Source of the DNA: Gammaproteobacteria bacterium UBA6724
GTDB lineage: Bacteria; Pseudomonadota; Gammaproteobacteria; Pseudomonadales; Azotimanducaceae
NCBI GenBank assembly: GCA_002454165.1
Contig: DKIG01000046.1
Location: 1 to 11,091, forward strand
DNA length: 11,091 nucleotides
Direction of reading: 5' to 3'
Of the stretch, positions 1 to 7,219 are shown piece after piece. The position numbers were made by a program, and so were the translations under genes. Under the pieces are notes generated by a model. That model did no database searches, was not told where the DNA came from, and saw only the letters and a program-made list of their open reading frames with translations. Numbering within the stretch: position 1 is the stretch's first letter; each line of letters begins with the position of its first letter.

Positions 1-438
1 AACAGGGGGATGCGCTTGGTCAAAACGACCTAGGCAAGATGTACTACTATGGTAAAGGCGTTTCTCGAAATTCCACCGAAGCGTTTGAGTGGTTTCAAAA
101 GGCAGCAGACCAAGGGAATGTGTACGGACAACACAACCTTGGTGTGATGTACTGGGGGCGGCACCTTCGCCATTACCTTGGCATGCGCAAAGGTCAGAAT
201 TACGCCGAAGCGGCTAAGTGGTTTCGCAAAGCGGCTGCACAAGGAGGGTGCGGACCGTCACTATCCATTTTTCCTCTTTCGGCGGACTCTCAGGGGGTAC
301 CGTGCTGACTACACAATAGCCAGAAAGAACATCTGGGGATGGCTCTTGGCGGATTACACCGAAGCGGTCAAATGGATTCGCCAGGCGTCCAAACCCGGTG
401 GACGCATAGTCAACATATTTTATGCAGGCAATGATTAA
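1..438 (+). pseudogene. Sel1-repeat protein, 3' remnant with frameshift
   Basis: This is the end of a gene that begins before the window. One frame is open from base 3 and encodes a near-perfect 36-residue Sel1 unit (about 12-119, with LGKMYYYGKGV and EAFEWFQKAADQG). A second unit, about 120-248, carries roughly seven extra residues before NYAEAAKWFRKAAAQGG. That frame stops at 306-308 without a further unit. The next frame picks up the pattern from about 244 (EGADRHY, then ADYTEAVKWIRQASKPGG at about 352-405) and stops at 436-438. The switch falls in a G-rich run (GGAGGG, 242-247), so a one-base indel is likely. Sel1 repeats are TPR-like alpha-helical solenoids used for protein-protein contacts. 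No signal peptide can be judged because the start is missing. It converges with putA. It could still be expressed as a shortened protein, but the damaged last unit argues for decay. Confidence 0.75.
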
Positions 439-456
439 CCTGGGCACGAATTAGAA

Positions 457-3400
457 TCACCTCTTGGGTGATGGCGGTTGCCGGTTCATCAGGGACGCGT
501 TCCCGCCGGCGGCGGTCGTGTTCACGGTGATGGTCTTCTCCACCATCAGCCGAATGGGTGTATCGGGTCCTGTCATGCCGCGCACAAGGGGTATCAGGGC
601 ATCATTGTCCTCCAGTGCGCGGGATCGAATAGCCTGGAAGTGTCTTGATGTCGCGCCGATGAGCATGCCGTCCAGGATCGCAAGATCAATCTGATGGCTG
701 TCTATCACCAGGCATTGCAGAGACTCATGCCGCTCAATCTGTTGCAGCAGTGTCGTCGCTAGGCTTGGTCGGCTTTGAGAATCAACACTGCAAAGTTGCA
801 CGCCGTTACCCGCGAGAAGACAAGCAGCAAGACCCTGGGTCGCCTGGTTAATATCGACACTGTCATCTAGTAGCAACCCAAAGAGCCCTCTTGCTTCCCA
901 TTGCAAATGATTGGTTTCACCGGTCGGCGACGGTAGTGAAATCTTCCTTGCCTGCGTCTTCATCCGATCAATCATGGCATCAACACCCGTCAGCGCCTGC
1001 TCGGCGTTCAGAGCATCATTTGCTGAGGCCAGGGAAGATAAAAACATTCGCGTGGCAGTCACCCGGTCAACAAAGGTTGTGTAACGCCAGGTGTTGATTG
1101 CTGTTTTCATGGCGGCGGCCTTCTTGTCACGAATTTTCTCGTCACGGACATGCTTGTTACGAACTTTCTCGTCACGGACTTTCTCGTCACGGACATGCTT
1201 GTCACGAACATGCTCATCACGAACATGCTCATCACGGACTTTCTCATCACAGACATGCTTGTCACGAACCTGTCTCCGTCCGGTCTTGAAAGGAAGACAA
1301 GGAGGCGCGTCATGGCTCCCGCGCGATGGTGCAGACGACAGGCCGGTGTCTTCCTGAGCATGAACTGACCTGAGTAGCCGTTTCAGATAATTTGGTCCGC
1401 CTGCCTTAGGTCCCGTGCCAGACTTCCCGCGTCCCCCGAAGGGTTGCACGCCCACCGTCGCCCCGACCATATTGCGGTTGACATAAATGTTGCCCACCAG
1501 TGTCCGGGCGGCGATTTTATTTGCGCGACTTTCTATGCGGCTATGGACGCCGAGCGTCAATCCAAAACCAGTCGCGTTAATCTGCGCTATCACGGTGCCT
1601 ATCTCGTCGGCGGCAAATCTTGCCAGATGCAGGATAGGCCCGAAGACTTCTTCTGTGATGGGCGGCGCGGTTGTGATGTTGGCAGGGACGCCGGTTGTGA
1701 CGCCGGTAGGGACGTCGTCGTCTGCCGCGTGCCGGACTGGCTTGCTGAGTTCATAAAGCCGCGGCGCAAAATAACTACCGCGGTTGTGACTATCGTCCAT
1801 CTGGCATTCATAAAGCAGCCGCGCATTGGTGGACGCCAGCCAGTCGCAATGTGTTTGGAGTCGGTCCCGGGCAGCCGCATCAATAATCGGACCAACATCA
1901 GTCGCTAGTGAAGAGGGATCACCGACGACAAGTGTCGCCATCCTGCCGATGATTTTTTGGATGATGTCCTCGGCGACATCTTCCTGGAGATAGAGTAGTC
2001 GCAATGCGGAGCAGCGTTGCCCGGCACTGTGGAATGCGGAAACAATGACATCGTCAACCACCTGCTCCGTCAGCGCCGTTGAGTCCACAATCATCGCGTT
2101 CAAGCCGCCAGTTTCTGCGACGAGGGGCACCTCTTCATCCCGCTCGCCGAGCATCCGCGCAATCCGATGCGCCGTCTGGCAGCCGCCGGTGAACATGACG
2201 CCGTTGACGCGGGCATCTGGCACGAGAAGTTTTCCCGCCGTCCTGCCGTCGGACACTATGAGTTGCAAGGCAGAGGTCGGGACGCCGCAGCGATACATCA
2301 GAGCGACTAGCCTTTGTGCGATCAGGCTGGTCTGCTCCGCCGGCTTGGCAAGCACCGTGTTACCGCTGACAAGTGCTGCTGAGACTTGCCCAAGGAAGAT
2401 AGCGACCGGAAAGTTCCAGGGACTAATACATAGCACCGTGCCCAGTGGTTCGGTGATTCTGGAGGTGCCTGTCTTCTCCTGTGCCCCGGGCACTTCTTGG
2501 GATGCTTCTTTAGACGCTTCTTTAGAAGCCTCAGGGGAAACTTCTGTAAACGCTTCTTTGGACGCTTCTTTAGATGCTTCTCTGGACGCCTCAGGGGAAA
2601 TTTCTGTAAACGCTTCTTTAGACGCTTCTTTAGACGCTTCTTTGGACGCCTCAGGGGAAACTTCTGTAAACGCTTCTTTAGACGCTTCTGTAGAATAGTA
2701 CCGACAGAAATCCACCGCCTCCCGGACTTCCGCGATGCTGTCCCCCAGGGTCTTGCCCGCCTCCTTTATACATAGTCCTAAGAACTCTTCCTGTTCCGCC
2801 TCAAGTGCCGCCGCTATCCGTAGCAGACAGGCGGCGCGTGCTTCAACCCCTGTGTCGCGCCATGCCTGCTGACCCGCCAAAACCTGTTCCAGTTTGTTAC
2901 CCATGGCGAGCGCATCATCGCATTGCACAAAGCCAATCACTTCATCTCGGTTAGCAGGGTTGGTGATTTGCCAGGTCGCGTTTTGAGTTGCTTGTGTTTT
3001 GAGGGATGTTTTTTCATGCAATGTTTTTTTAAGCGATGTTTTTTCAAACAATAGTCGCTGACCCGACCACCATCTAGCCAAGCGCGCATCCAGATCATTC
3101 AGTGCGACACCGTCAGCCAGATCCATACCCGCGGAATTTACCCGATGCGGGTGGTATATCGCCTCCGGTAAGGGTAGAGAGGAGGCCTGGCTACTCGCTT
3201 CTTTCACGGGGTCGGACAGCAGATAATCCAGGGGAAGGTCGCGGTTTTGCAGGTTGTTTACGAAAGAAGTATTAGCACCGTTTTCCAGGAGCCGACGCAC
3301 CAGATAGGCGAGTAGGTCTGCATGTTCGCCCACGGGTGCGTAGATGCGACAACTGTTGTGACGACTGTTGTGACTACTATGGTCACAATCTGGATTTTTT

Positions 3401-4773
3401 GTTTCATCACTGCCGACAATCTCGTGATACAACTCCTCGCCCATGCCGTGAAGACGCTGGAACTCAAATCCCATTGGCGACCCTTCGTCTTGTTTGTCGT
3501 GCGGGCGTGACGCCTTCTCCAGTTCAAGAATGGTGGCGACGCTGTATGCATTGTGAGTCGCAAATTGTGGATAAAGAAAATCCCGTGCCTGTAGTAGCCG
3601 CTTAGCGCAGGCCTGGTAGGACACATCTGTTGCCGCCTTGCTAGTGAAAACCGGATAGCCGGGATATCCCTGTTCTTGTGCCCATTTTATTTCTGAATCC
3701 CAATAGGCACCCTTGACCAGTCGCACTTCAATCCGCCTGCCGACGCGCCGTGCCAGGGTTTCCGCCCAGTTGATCACCTCCAGAGCAGGTTTTTGGTATG
3801 CCTGAACTGCTAACCCAAAGCCCTGCCAGCCAGCCAGATCAGGGTCTGAAAATATCTGCTCAATCACTTCAAGCGAAATGTCCAGTCGCCAGGACTCCTC
3901 CGCATCCAAGGTGAAGCCTATGGCATGTTGCTTCGCCGCCATGACCAGGGTTTTCACTCTGCGGAGCAGCTCCGTTTTCATACACTCAAATTGACCATAC
4001 TCATATCGCGGATGCAGTGCAGACAGCTTCACAGAAATGCCTGCTCGTTGCGCCGGTGCCCGGGATGCACAGGCCGCTCCAATTTTTTCTATCGCCTCAA
4101 GGTAGGCTTGGTGGTATTGGTCCGCATCCGCCATGGTGCGAGCGGCTTCTCCCAGCATGTCGTAGGAATAGGTAAAGCCGGATTCTTCTGCCTCCTTTGC
4201 CCGCTCAAGTGCGCTTTCAATGTTCTGTCCTAGGACGAACTGAGCGCCGAGAATTTTCATCGCATAACGCATCGCCGAACGGACCACGGGTTCACCCAGA
4301 CGCGCCAGTGTCTTCCCTAACAGGTTGGCGCGGTGATATTCCGAAGCATTAAGGTTAGCGACCTTGCCCGTCAGCAATAATCCCCAGGCGGACGCATTGA
4401 CGAAAAGGGATTCACTCTGCCCGAGATGGGCTGCCCAATCGGCGCCAGAAAGCCTGTCCTGAATCATGCGATCAACAGTCGCCTTATCCGGAATCCGTAG
4501 CAGTGCTTCGGCAAGACACATGAGCACGATGCCCTCTTCCGACGACAAGGAAAATTGCTGTAACAGCGCGTCCACACCCCCCTGGTTGGTTTGCTGTTCT
4601 CGAATTACATTGACCAATTCATGGGCGCGTCTCCATGCTGCATTTTCCATGGATGGTGGTAGCACCGCCGCGTCAATCAGGCTCGCCAAGACCTGGGGCT
4701 CACTCAGCCTAGCGGCCCGTCTTATGGCGCGCCGTGCAGGGTCTTCAGACAGTTGTGGGAGTTGTTTGATCAT
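457..4773 (-). CDS. putA: Bifunctional proline dehydrogenase / L-glutamate gamma-semialdehyde (P5C) dehydrogenase PutA
   Basis: It oxidises proline to P5C with FAD, then P5C to glutamate with NAD+, passing the intermediate between the two sites. The PRODH half shows KLSALHPRY (Lys249), DAEES (Asp290), RLVKGAYWDSEIK, RIYAPVG (Tyr478) and RRLLE (Arg493, Arg494, Glu497). These match E. coli Lys329, Asp370, Tyr540, Arg555, Arg556 and Glu559. The P5CDH half has SPWNFP, ETGG (Glu887) and GQRCS (catalytic Cys921). A C-terminal domain with LPSPTGE and VNTTAAGGNASLM places it among long PutAs. At 1438 residues it exceeds E. coli PutA (1320) although it lacks the N-terminal ribbon-helix-helix DNA-binding domain, so it should not repress its own gene. 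The extra length is repeat insertions near residues 463-474, 575-590, 694-761, 1020-1035 and 1167-1216. The ATG at 4771-4773 has no good Shine-Dalgarno. All catalytic residues are intact, so I expect an active enzyme. Confidence 0.97.
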   Translation of the reverse strand: MIKQLPQLSEDPARRAIRRAARLSEPQVLASLIDAAVLPPSMENAAWRRAHELVNVIREQQTNQGGVDALLQQFSLSSEEGIVLMCLAEALLRIPDKATVDRMIQDRLSGADWAAHLGQSESLFVNASAWGLLLTGKVANLNASEYHRANLLGKTLARLGEPVVRSAMRYAMKILGAQFVLGQNIESALERAKEAEESGFTYSYDMLGEAARTMADADQYHQAYLEAIEKIGAACASRAPAQRAGISVKLSALHPRYEYGQFECMKTELLRRVKTLVMAAKQHAIGFTLDAEESWRLDISLEVIEQIFSDPDLAGWQGFGLAVQAYQKPALEVINWAETLARRVGRRIEVRLVKGAYWDSEIKWAQEQGYPGYPVFTSKAATDVSYQACAKRLLQARDFLYPQFATHNAYSVATILELEKASRPHDKQDEGSPMGFEFQRLHGMGEELYHEIVGSDETKNPDCDHSSHNSRHNSCRIYAPVGEHADLLAYLVRRLLENGANTSFVNNLQNRDLPLDYLLSDPVKEASSQASSLPLPEAIYHPHRVNSAGMDLADGVALNDLDARLARWWSGQRLLFEKTSLKKTLHEKTSLKTQATQNATWQITNPANRDEVIGFVQCDDALAMGNKLEQVLAGQQAWRDTGVEARAACLLRIAAALEAEQEEFLGLCIKEAGKTLGDSIAEVREAVDFCRYYSTEASKEAFTEVSPEASKEASKEASKEAFTEISPEASREASKEASKEAFTEVSPEASKEASKEASQEVPGAQEKTGTSRITEPLGTVLCISPWNFPVAIFLGQVSAALVSGNTVLAKPAEQTSLIAQRLVALMYRCGVPTSALQLIVSDGRTAGKLLVPDARVNGVMFTGGCQTAHRIARMLGERDEEVPLVAETGGLNAMIVDSTALTEQVVDDVIVSAFHSAGQRCSALRLLYLQEDVAEDIIQKIIGRMATLVVGDPSSLATDVGPIIDAAARDRLQTHCDWLASTNARLLYECQMDDSHNRGSYFAPRLYELSKPVRHAADDDVPTGVTTGVPANITTAPPITEEVFGPILHLARFAADEIGTVIAQINATGFGLTLGVHSRIESRANKIAARTLVGNIYVNRNMVGATVGVQPFGGRGKSGTGPKAGGPNYLKRLLRSVHAQEDTGLSSAPSRGSHDAPPCLPFKTGRRQVRDKHVCDEKVRDEHVRDEHVRDKHVRDEKVRDEKVRNKHVRDEKIRDKKAAAMKTAINTWRYTTFVDRVTATRMFLSSLASANDALNAEQALTGVDAMIDRMKTQARKISLPSPTGETNHLQWEARGLFGLLLDDSVDINQATQGLAACLLAGNGVQLCSVDSQSRPSLATTLLQQIERHESLQCLVIDSHQIDLAILDGMLIGATSRHFQAIRSRALEDNDALIPLVRGMTGPDTPIRLMVEKTITVNTTAAGGNASLMNRQPPSPKR
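1126..1275 (-). repeat. 10 x 15-bp in-frame tandem repeat in putA (VRDxx pentapeptides)
   Basis: Ten uninterrupted 15-base units, in plus-strand form close to GTCACGAACATGCTC, run without gaps. In the protein they give residues 1167-1216 as pentapeptides of the type VRDEK, VRDKH or VRDEH, with single variants VCDEK, VRNKH and IRDKK. The stretch is highly charged and alternates acidic and basic residues. It lies between the P5CDH domain and the C-terminal domain, where a linker is expected. The unit is a multiple of three, so copy-number change would keep the frame. Confidence 0.97.
1669..1716 (-). repeat. 2 x 24-bp in-frame direct repeat in putA
   Basis: Two adjacent 24-base units (1669-1692 and 1693-1716) differ at five positions, all of them C/T transitions. 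They encode residues 1020-1035, DVPTGVTT followed by GVPANITT. They fall just before the conserved EEVFGP segment of the aldehyde dehydrogenase fold, where ordinary PutA proteins have a short loop. Confidence 0.85.
2491..2694 (-). repeat. 17 x 12-bp repeat with 60-bp higher-order period in putA (EASKEA array)
   Basis: Seventeen consecutive 12-base units (plus-strand type CGCTTCTTTAGA) run from 2491 to 2694. Every fifth unit repeats the pair AGCCTCAGGGGA / AACTTCTGTAAA, giving a 60-base higher-order period seen at 2531-2590, 2591-2650 and, in part, from 2651. The product is residues 694-761, made of tetrapeptides such as KEAS, KEAF, TEVS and PEAS. It sits between REAVDFCRYY and EPLGTVLCISPWNFP of the P5CDH NAD-binding domain, where normal PutA has a short linker. 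The composition suggests a charged helix or a disordered spacer. Confidence 0.97.
3006..3050 (-). repeat. 3 x 15-bp in-frame tandem repeat in putA (KTSLK)
   Basis: Three 15-base units begin at 3006, 3021 and 3036, each starting ATGTTTTTT or ATGTTTTTTT on the plus strand. They encode KTSLK, KTLHE and KTSLK at about residues 575-590, in the connection between the PRODH and P5CDH domains. The T-runs are long (six or seven), which makes the site prone to slippage. Confidence 0.85.
3352..3387 (-). repeat. About 2.5 x 12-bp repeat in putA (HSSHNSRHNS loop)
   Basis: Units ACTGTTGTGACG (3352-3363) and ACTGTTGTGACT (3364-3375) are followed by a diverged unit ACTATGGTCACA (3376-3387). They encode residues 463-474, rich in His, Ser and Asn. 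The insert lies a few residues before RIYAPVG, which contains the proline-site tyrosine. The offset to E. coli PutA numbering changes from 80 at Asp290 to 62 at Tyr478, consistent with about 18 inserted residues between them. Confidence 0.75.
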
Positions 4774-4850
4774 GGTTTTTGGTCAGAGGGACTGCAAGTG
4801 CATGAGTATTGCTCCATTGGTCAAGTCAGAGATTGCGCAAAATGTGCCAC

Positions 4851-4872
4851 AGACTAACCAAAGTCTATTATA
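4851..4872 (-). promoter_or_regulatory. Candidate putA promoter -10 with an adjacent inverted repeat
   Basis: The minus strand reads TATAAT at 4872-4867, a perfect -10 hexamer, which would put the transcript start near 4860 and leave a leader of about 85 bases. No good -35 lies 16-18 bases upstream, so an activator may be needed. Directly over the predicted start is an inverted repeat AGACT-aaccaa-AGTCT (4851-4866), which could bind a regulator. Because this PutA lacks its own DNA-binding domain, a separate regulator is expected. Confidence 0.4.
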
Positions 4873-4997
4873 TGCGAGTCCTAAGTCGTAATGCTCTTTT
4901 CCTGCGGATCAAGATGTGTGGCGGCTCCGACGTCAATGCTGGCACAAGCCACAATATTATATTCTTCAATCTCATCATTCCAGTCCTTATCTTCGTC

Positions 4998-5017
4998 ATT
5001 CTTACGAAAGCAAGAAT
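4998..5017. repeat. dRS3-like 20-bp inverted repeat (ATTCTT-N8-AAGAAT)
   Basis: ATTCTT at 4998-5003 and AAGAAT at 5012-5017 flank the eight-base spacer ACGAAAGC, within GTCATTCTTACGAAAGCAAG and a following AATCCAG. The architecture matches Neisseria dRS3 repeats (ATTCCC-N8-GGGAAT) and the common family built on GTCATTCCCGCGAAAGCGGG, with CCC/GGG changed to CTT/AAG. The spacer can close as C-GAAA-G. Only one copy is visible here, so its dispersed nature is inferred. Confidence 0.5.
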
Positions 5018-5113
5018 CCAGCGGATAGCCACCGGAAATTCATTTCATACTGGACAATATTTATACTTTATATAACGGAATTCTTTCAATGTAACAAATA
5101 CACTTTGCATTGG

Positions 5114-5122
5114 TGTTATACT
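5114..5122 (+). promoter_or_regulatory. Extended -10 promoter candidate for the GHKL cassette
   Basis: TG-t-TATACT at 5114-5122 matches an extended -10 (TGnTATAAT) with one mismatch in the hexamer. No -35 with usual spacing is recognisable, which is typical of extended -10 promoters. Transcription would begin near 5129 and give a leader of about 39 bases containing the palindrome at 5147-5158 and the GAGG ribosome site at 5159-5162. Confidence 0.4.
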
Positions 5123-5146
5123 CACTTGAATGGACATACAACATAG

Positions 5147-5158
5147 GTTAAATTTAAC
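5147..5158. promoter_or_regulatory. 12-bp perfect palindrome GTTAAATTTAAC before the GHKL gene
   Basis: GTTAAATTTAAC is a perfect palindrome lying between the candidate promoter and the Shine-Dalgarno GAGG. Its position in the early leader would suit an operator or a small RNA stem that limits ribosome access. The base composition is so AT-rich that chance is a real alternative. Confidence 0.3.
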
Positions 5159-5167
5159 GAGGCAGGT

Positions 5168-7219
5168 ATGTCGGATTTAGGCAAGGGTAGTGAAGCAGTT
5201 GCAAACTATATAACTATTTGCAACACAGTCGCAGATTCGTATCCAGAAAGCAAAGCCCATGGCTTACAGAAGGATGCAATTCAGAATTCCTTGGATGCTC
5301 GTAAAGGCAATGGTGTCGTGCGTGTTGAATTTAAGGTAGTAAAAAACAAGCGCGACAAAACTTTTCTAACTTTCAAGGACAGCAACACCACTGGACTAAC
5401 TGGCGAGGTGGTCAAAGATGTGTCTGACTATAAAACTTTAAAAAAGGATGATCATTGGGCGCGATTCGAGGCATTTGCATTTACCAAAGATGATCCGGAT
5501 GCTCTTGGAGCAAGAGGACAAGGGAAATTCATTTTTCTCTGCGCATCAGAACAATATAAGATGTTTTACGATACATTACGAGATGATGGCATTTACCGGC
5601 TTGGCGCTACGGAAGTAACGGATATAGGTCGCACGATTTATCCAGAAAGAGGAAATAAATGGGAAAGCGACTTAGCAAAAACCAAACTACGCGAACTTTG
5701 TGATTTGGAGCCATTAGAAGAAGTGGGCACAAGAATTATTGTTTGCGAACCGTTACTAGAAGTTTTGGAAGAAATTGAAAATGGTTCATTTGAGAGGGCT
5801 ATTCAGGAGACATGGTTTCGCGCCATTGAGAAGGGACAATTAGAAGTGCGGCTCAATGTGTTGGGAAAAAATACAAAAATTGAACTGTCTTCCCCGTATC
5901 CATTACCCCAAAATGATACTGCGAAAACTAAAGTATGGCTTTACAAAAAAGATTTTGCCGAGCATGCGATATATTCATCAGATGGTAGTTTCAAGATTAA
6001 AAATTTTTGTGCAGTGCATGTATCAAATGATGAAATACCGGAAGAATTTCAGGGCGTGGCTATTATACAAAACGGAATGAAAATTTGTTCCCTTAATATG
6101 GAAATGGTACCGACTGATATTAGTAAAAGAATCACTGGATATATCGAATTTGAAAAGGCTCTTGATAGAGAACTGCACAAGGGTACAAATCAACAGCCCA
6201 ATCATTATAACCTAAGGTGGCGAAGCACCACGCCAAGAGCAATTAAGAGATTTATCAATCGCCAGTTGGAGGATTTTGGGCGAACAAAACTAGGTATAGG
6301 AGAAGATAAAAGAGAAAAACAGAAGCGAATTAGAAATACCGCCGAAAAAGAAGCGATGGAGTTGTTGTTGCGTCACGCTTACGATATTGATTTGCAAGGT
6401 ACAAAGAAACCCGGCCCCGGACCAACTCTGGAGCCACCACCATTACCACCGACGCCCCCAGCAAACAAAGAGATTGGTCTCATTCTTCAAACACAATTCC
6501 CTAATGTTGAAAAGAAACCCCGCGTTGATTTGGGCGAAGAAATGCTGTTGTATTTACGCTGTTTCAACAAAACATCTTATGACGTGAAAGGGCTAGTCTC
6601 GGTGAGAATTTTACAAGCGGACACGCGCATTGAAGAACTACTGGTGAAGAAACCAATTGATCTGAGGCAAGCAATTGAGAGCGATGGTAAACCTTATTAT
6701 GTAGTATTGAATGACGGCAGTCCGTTTAAAATAGGCATTGACCGGCATCGTTATGAGAATCCGGGCGAATATCGTATTCGAGCGGTCTTGATTAACGTAG
6801 ATGACGGTGATGAAATTGATGCTCGCACGGTTAAATTTTGGGTTGCGGAAAATCCGCCAAAAAGAATGCCATTTAAATTAGAACCTTCTCAGCTATCCAC
6901 TAAACATGCCTGGCAACCGAGCGGGGACATTGATAATGATCCGATAATTTACTACAACACGAGCCACCCTCAGTACAAATTTTCACAAGCAGACGAAGAA
7001 GACCAAGCGGATTACCTCTTTAATATTTGCTTGGAAGGTGCGTTACATTTTATTTTAACCCGCCCATACAACGAATCAGGGGAAGTGGATTATCGCCCTC
7101 TTAATACGAATGAAATTGTAAATAGTGACCAAGCACTGATACCTGAAAAGGTTCACAAGGAAATCAACGAATATATTTCAACAGTTCGTTGGCGCAGGTT
7201 TGAGAAGCAAATGCCATGA
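5168..7219 (+). CDS. GHKL (Hsp90/MORC-like) ATPase with beta-sandwich-like C-terminal region
   Basis: A 683-residue cytosolic-type protein with no signal peptide or membrane segment. The N-terminal part has the Bergerat ATP-binding motifs: the N-box DAIQNSLDA (Asp36, Asn40, Asp43), motif II KDSNTTGLTG (Asp71, Gly76) and motif III GARGQGK (Gly114, Gly117, Gly119). The usual general-base Glu of the N-box is Asp36, and the Gly expected after DS in motif II is Asn73. A charged helical part ends near residue 405, a proline-rich linker covers about 412-434, and residues 440-575 look like beta strands of an Ig-like sandwich ending in FWVAENPP. The C-terminus contains YYNTSHPQYKF. ATG at 5168 is preceded by GAGG with a five-base gap. 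The stop overlaps the next start (ATGA). It resembles bacterial MORC-like GHKL ATPases. The ATPase fold is secure; function and DNA binding are inference. GC is lower than in the flanking genes. Confidence 0.85.
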   Translation: MSDLGKGSEAVANYITICNTVADSYPESKAHGLQKDAIQNSLDARKGNGVVRVEFKVVKNKRDKTFLTFKDSNTTGLTGEVVKDVSDYKTLKKDDHWARFEAFAFTKDDPDALGARGQGKFIFLCASEQYKMFYDTLRDDGIYRLGATEVTDIGRTIYPERGNKWESDLAKTKLRELCDLEPLEEVGTRIIVCEPLLEVLEEIENGSFERAIQETWFRAIEKGQLEVRLNVLGKNTKIELSSPYPLPQNDTAKTKVWLYKKDFAEHAIYSSDGSFKIKNFCAVHVSNDEIPEEFQGVAIIQNGMKICSLNMEMVPTDISKRITGYIEFEKALDRELHKGTNQQPNHYNLRWRSTTPRAIKRFINRQLEDFGRTKLGIGEDKREKQKRIRNTAEKEAMELLLRHAYDIDLQGTKKPGPGPTLEPPPLPPTPPANKEIGLILQTQFPNVEKKPRVDLGEEMLLYLRCFNKTSYDVKGLVSVRILQADTRIEELLVKKPIDLRQAIESDGKPYYVVLNDGSPFKIGIDRHRYENPGEYRIRAVLINVDDGDEIDARTVKFWVAENPPKRMPFKLEPSQLSTKHAWQPSGDIDNDPIIYYNTSHPQYKFSQADEEDQADYLFNICLEGALHFILTRPYNESGEVDYRPLNTNEIVNSDQALIPEKVHKEINEYISTVRWRRFEKQMP

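Larger units (their letters stand above)
4774..5167. other. Divergent intergenic region between putA and the GHKL cassette
   Basis: This 394-base stretch separates the start of putA (leftward) from the start of the GHKL ATPase gene (rightward). No gene is convincing here; the open frames that cross it have no start context or recognisable product. It holds a leftward -10 for putA, a hairpin resembling dRS3 repeats, an extended -10 facing the cassette and a 12-base palindrome. It becomes strongly AT-rich toward the cassette, which fits a junction between core and acquired DNA. Confidence 0.7.

Noticed and set aside
457..471. TCACC-tcttg-GGTGA hairpin over the putA stop codon as a terminator
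   Set aside because: The stem is only five base pairs and no T-run follows on the minus strand.
1126..1275. CRISPR-like short repeat array
   Set aside because: The units are directly adjacent with no unique spacers and lie within a coding frame.
1091..1368. Several plus- and minus-strand frames with SRTCS, HHEHAHH or VTSMSV repeats
   Set aside because: These are other-frame readings of the 15-base putA repeat; any frame stays open across a repeat that is a multiple of three.
2045..2698. 217-residue plus-strand reading frame rich in ASLDAS
   Set aside because: It is the antisense of putA. The 12-base repeat keeps this opposite frame open, and the minus strand encodes conserved P5CDH motifs.
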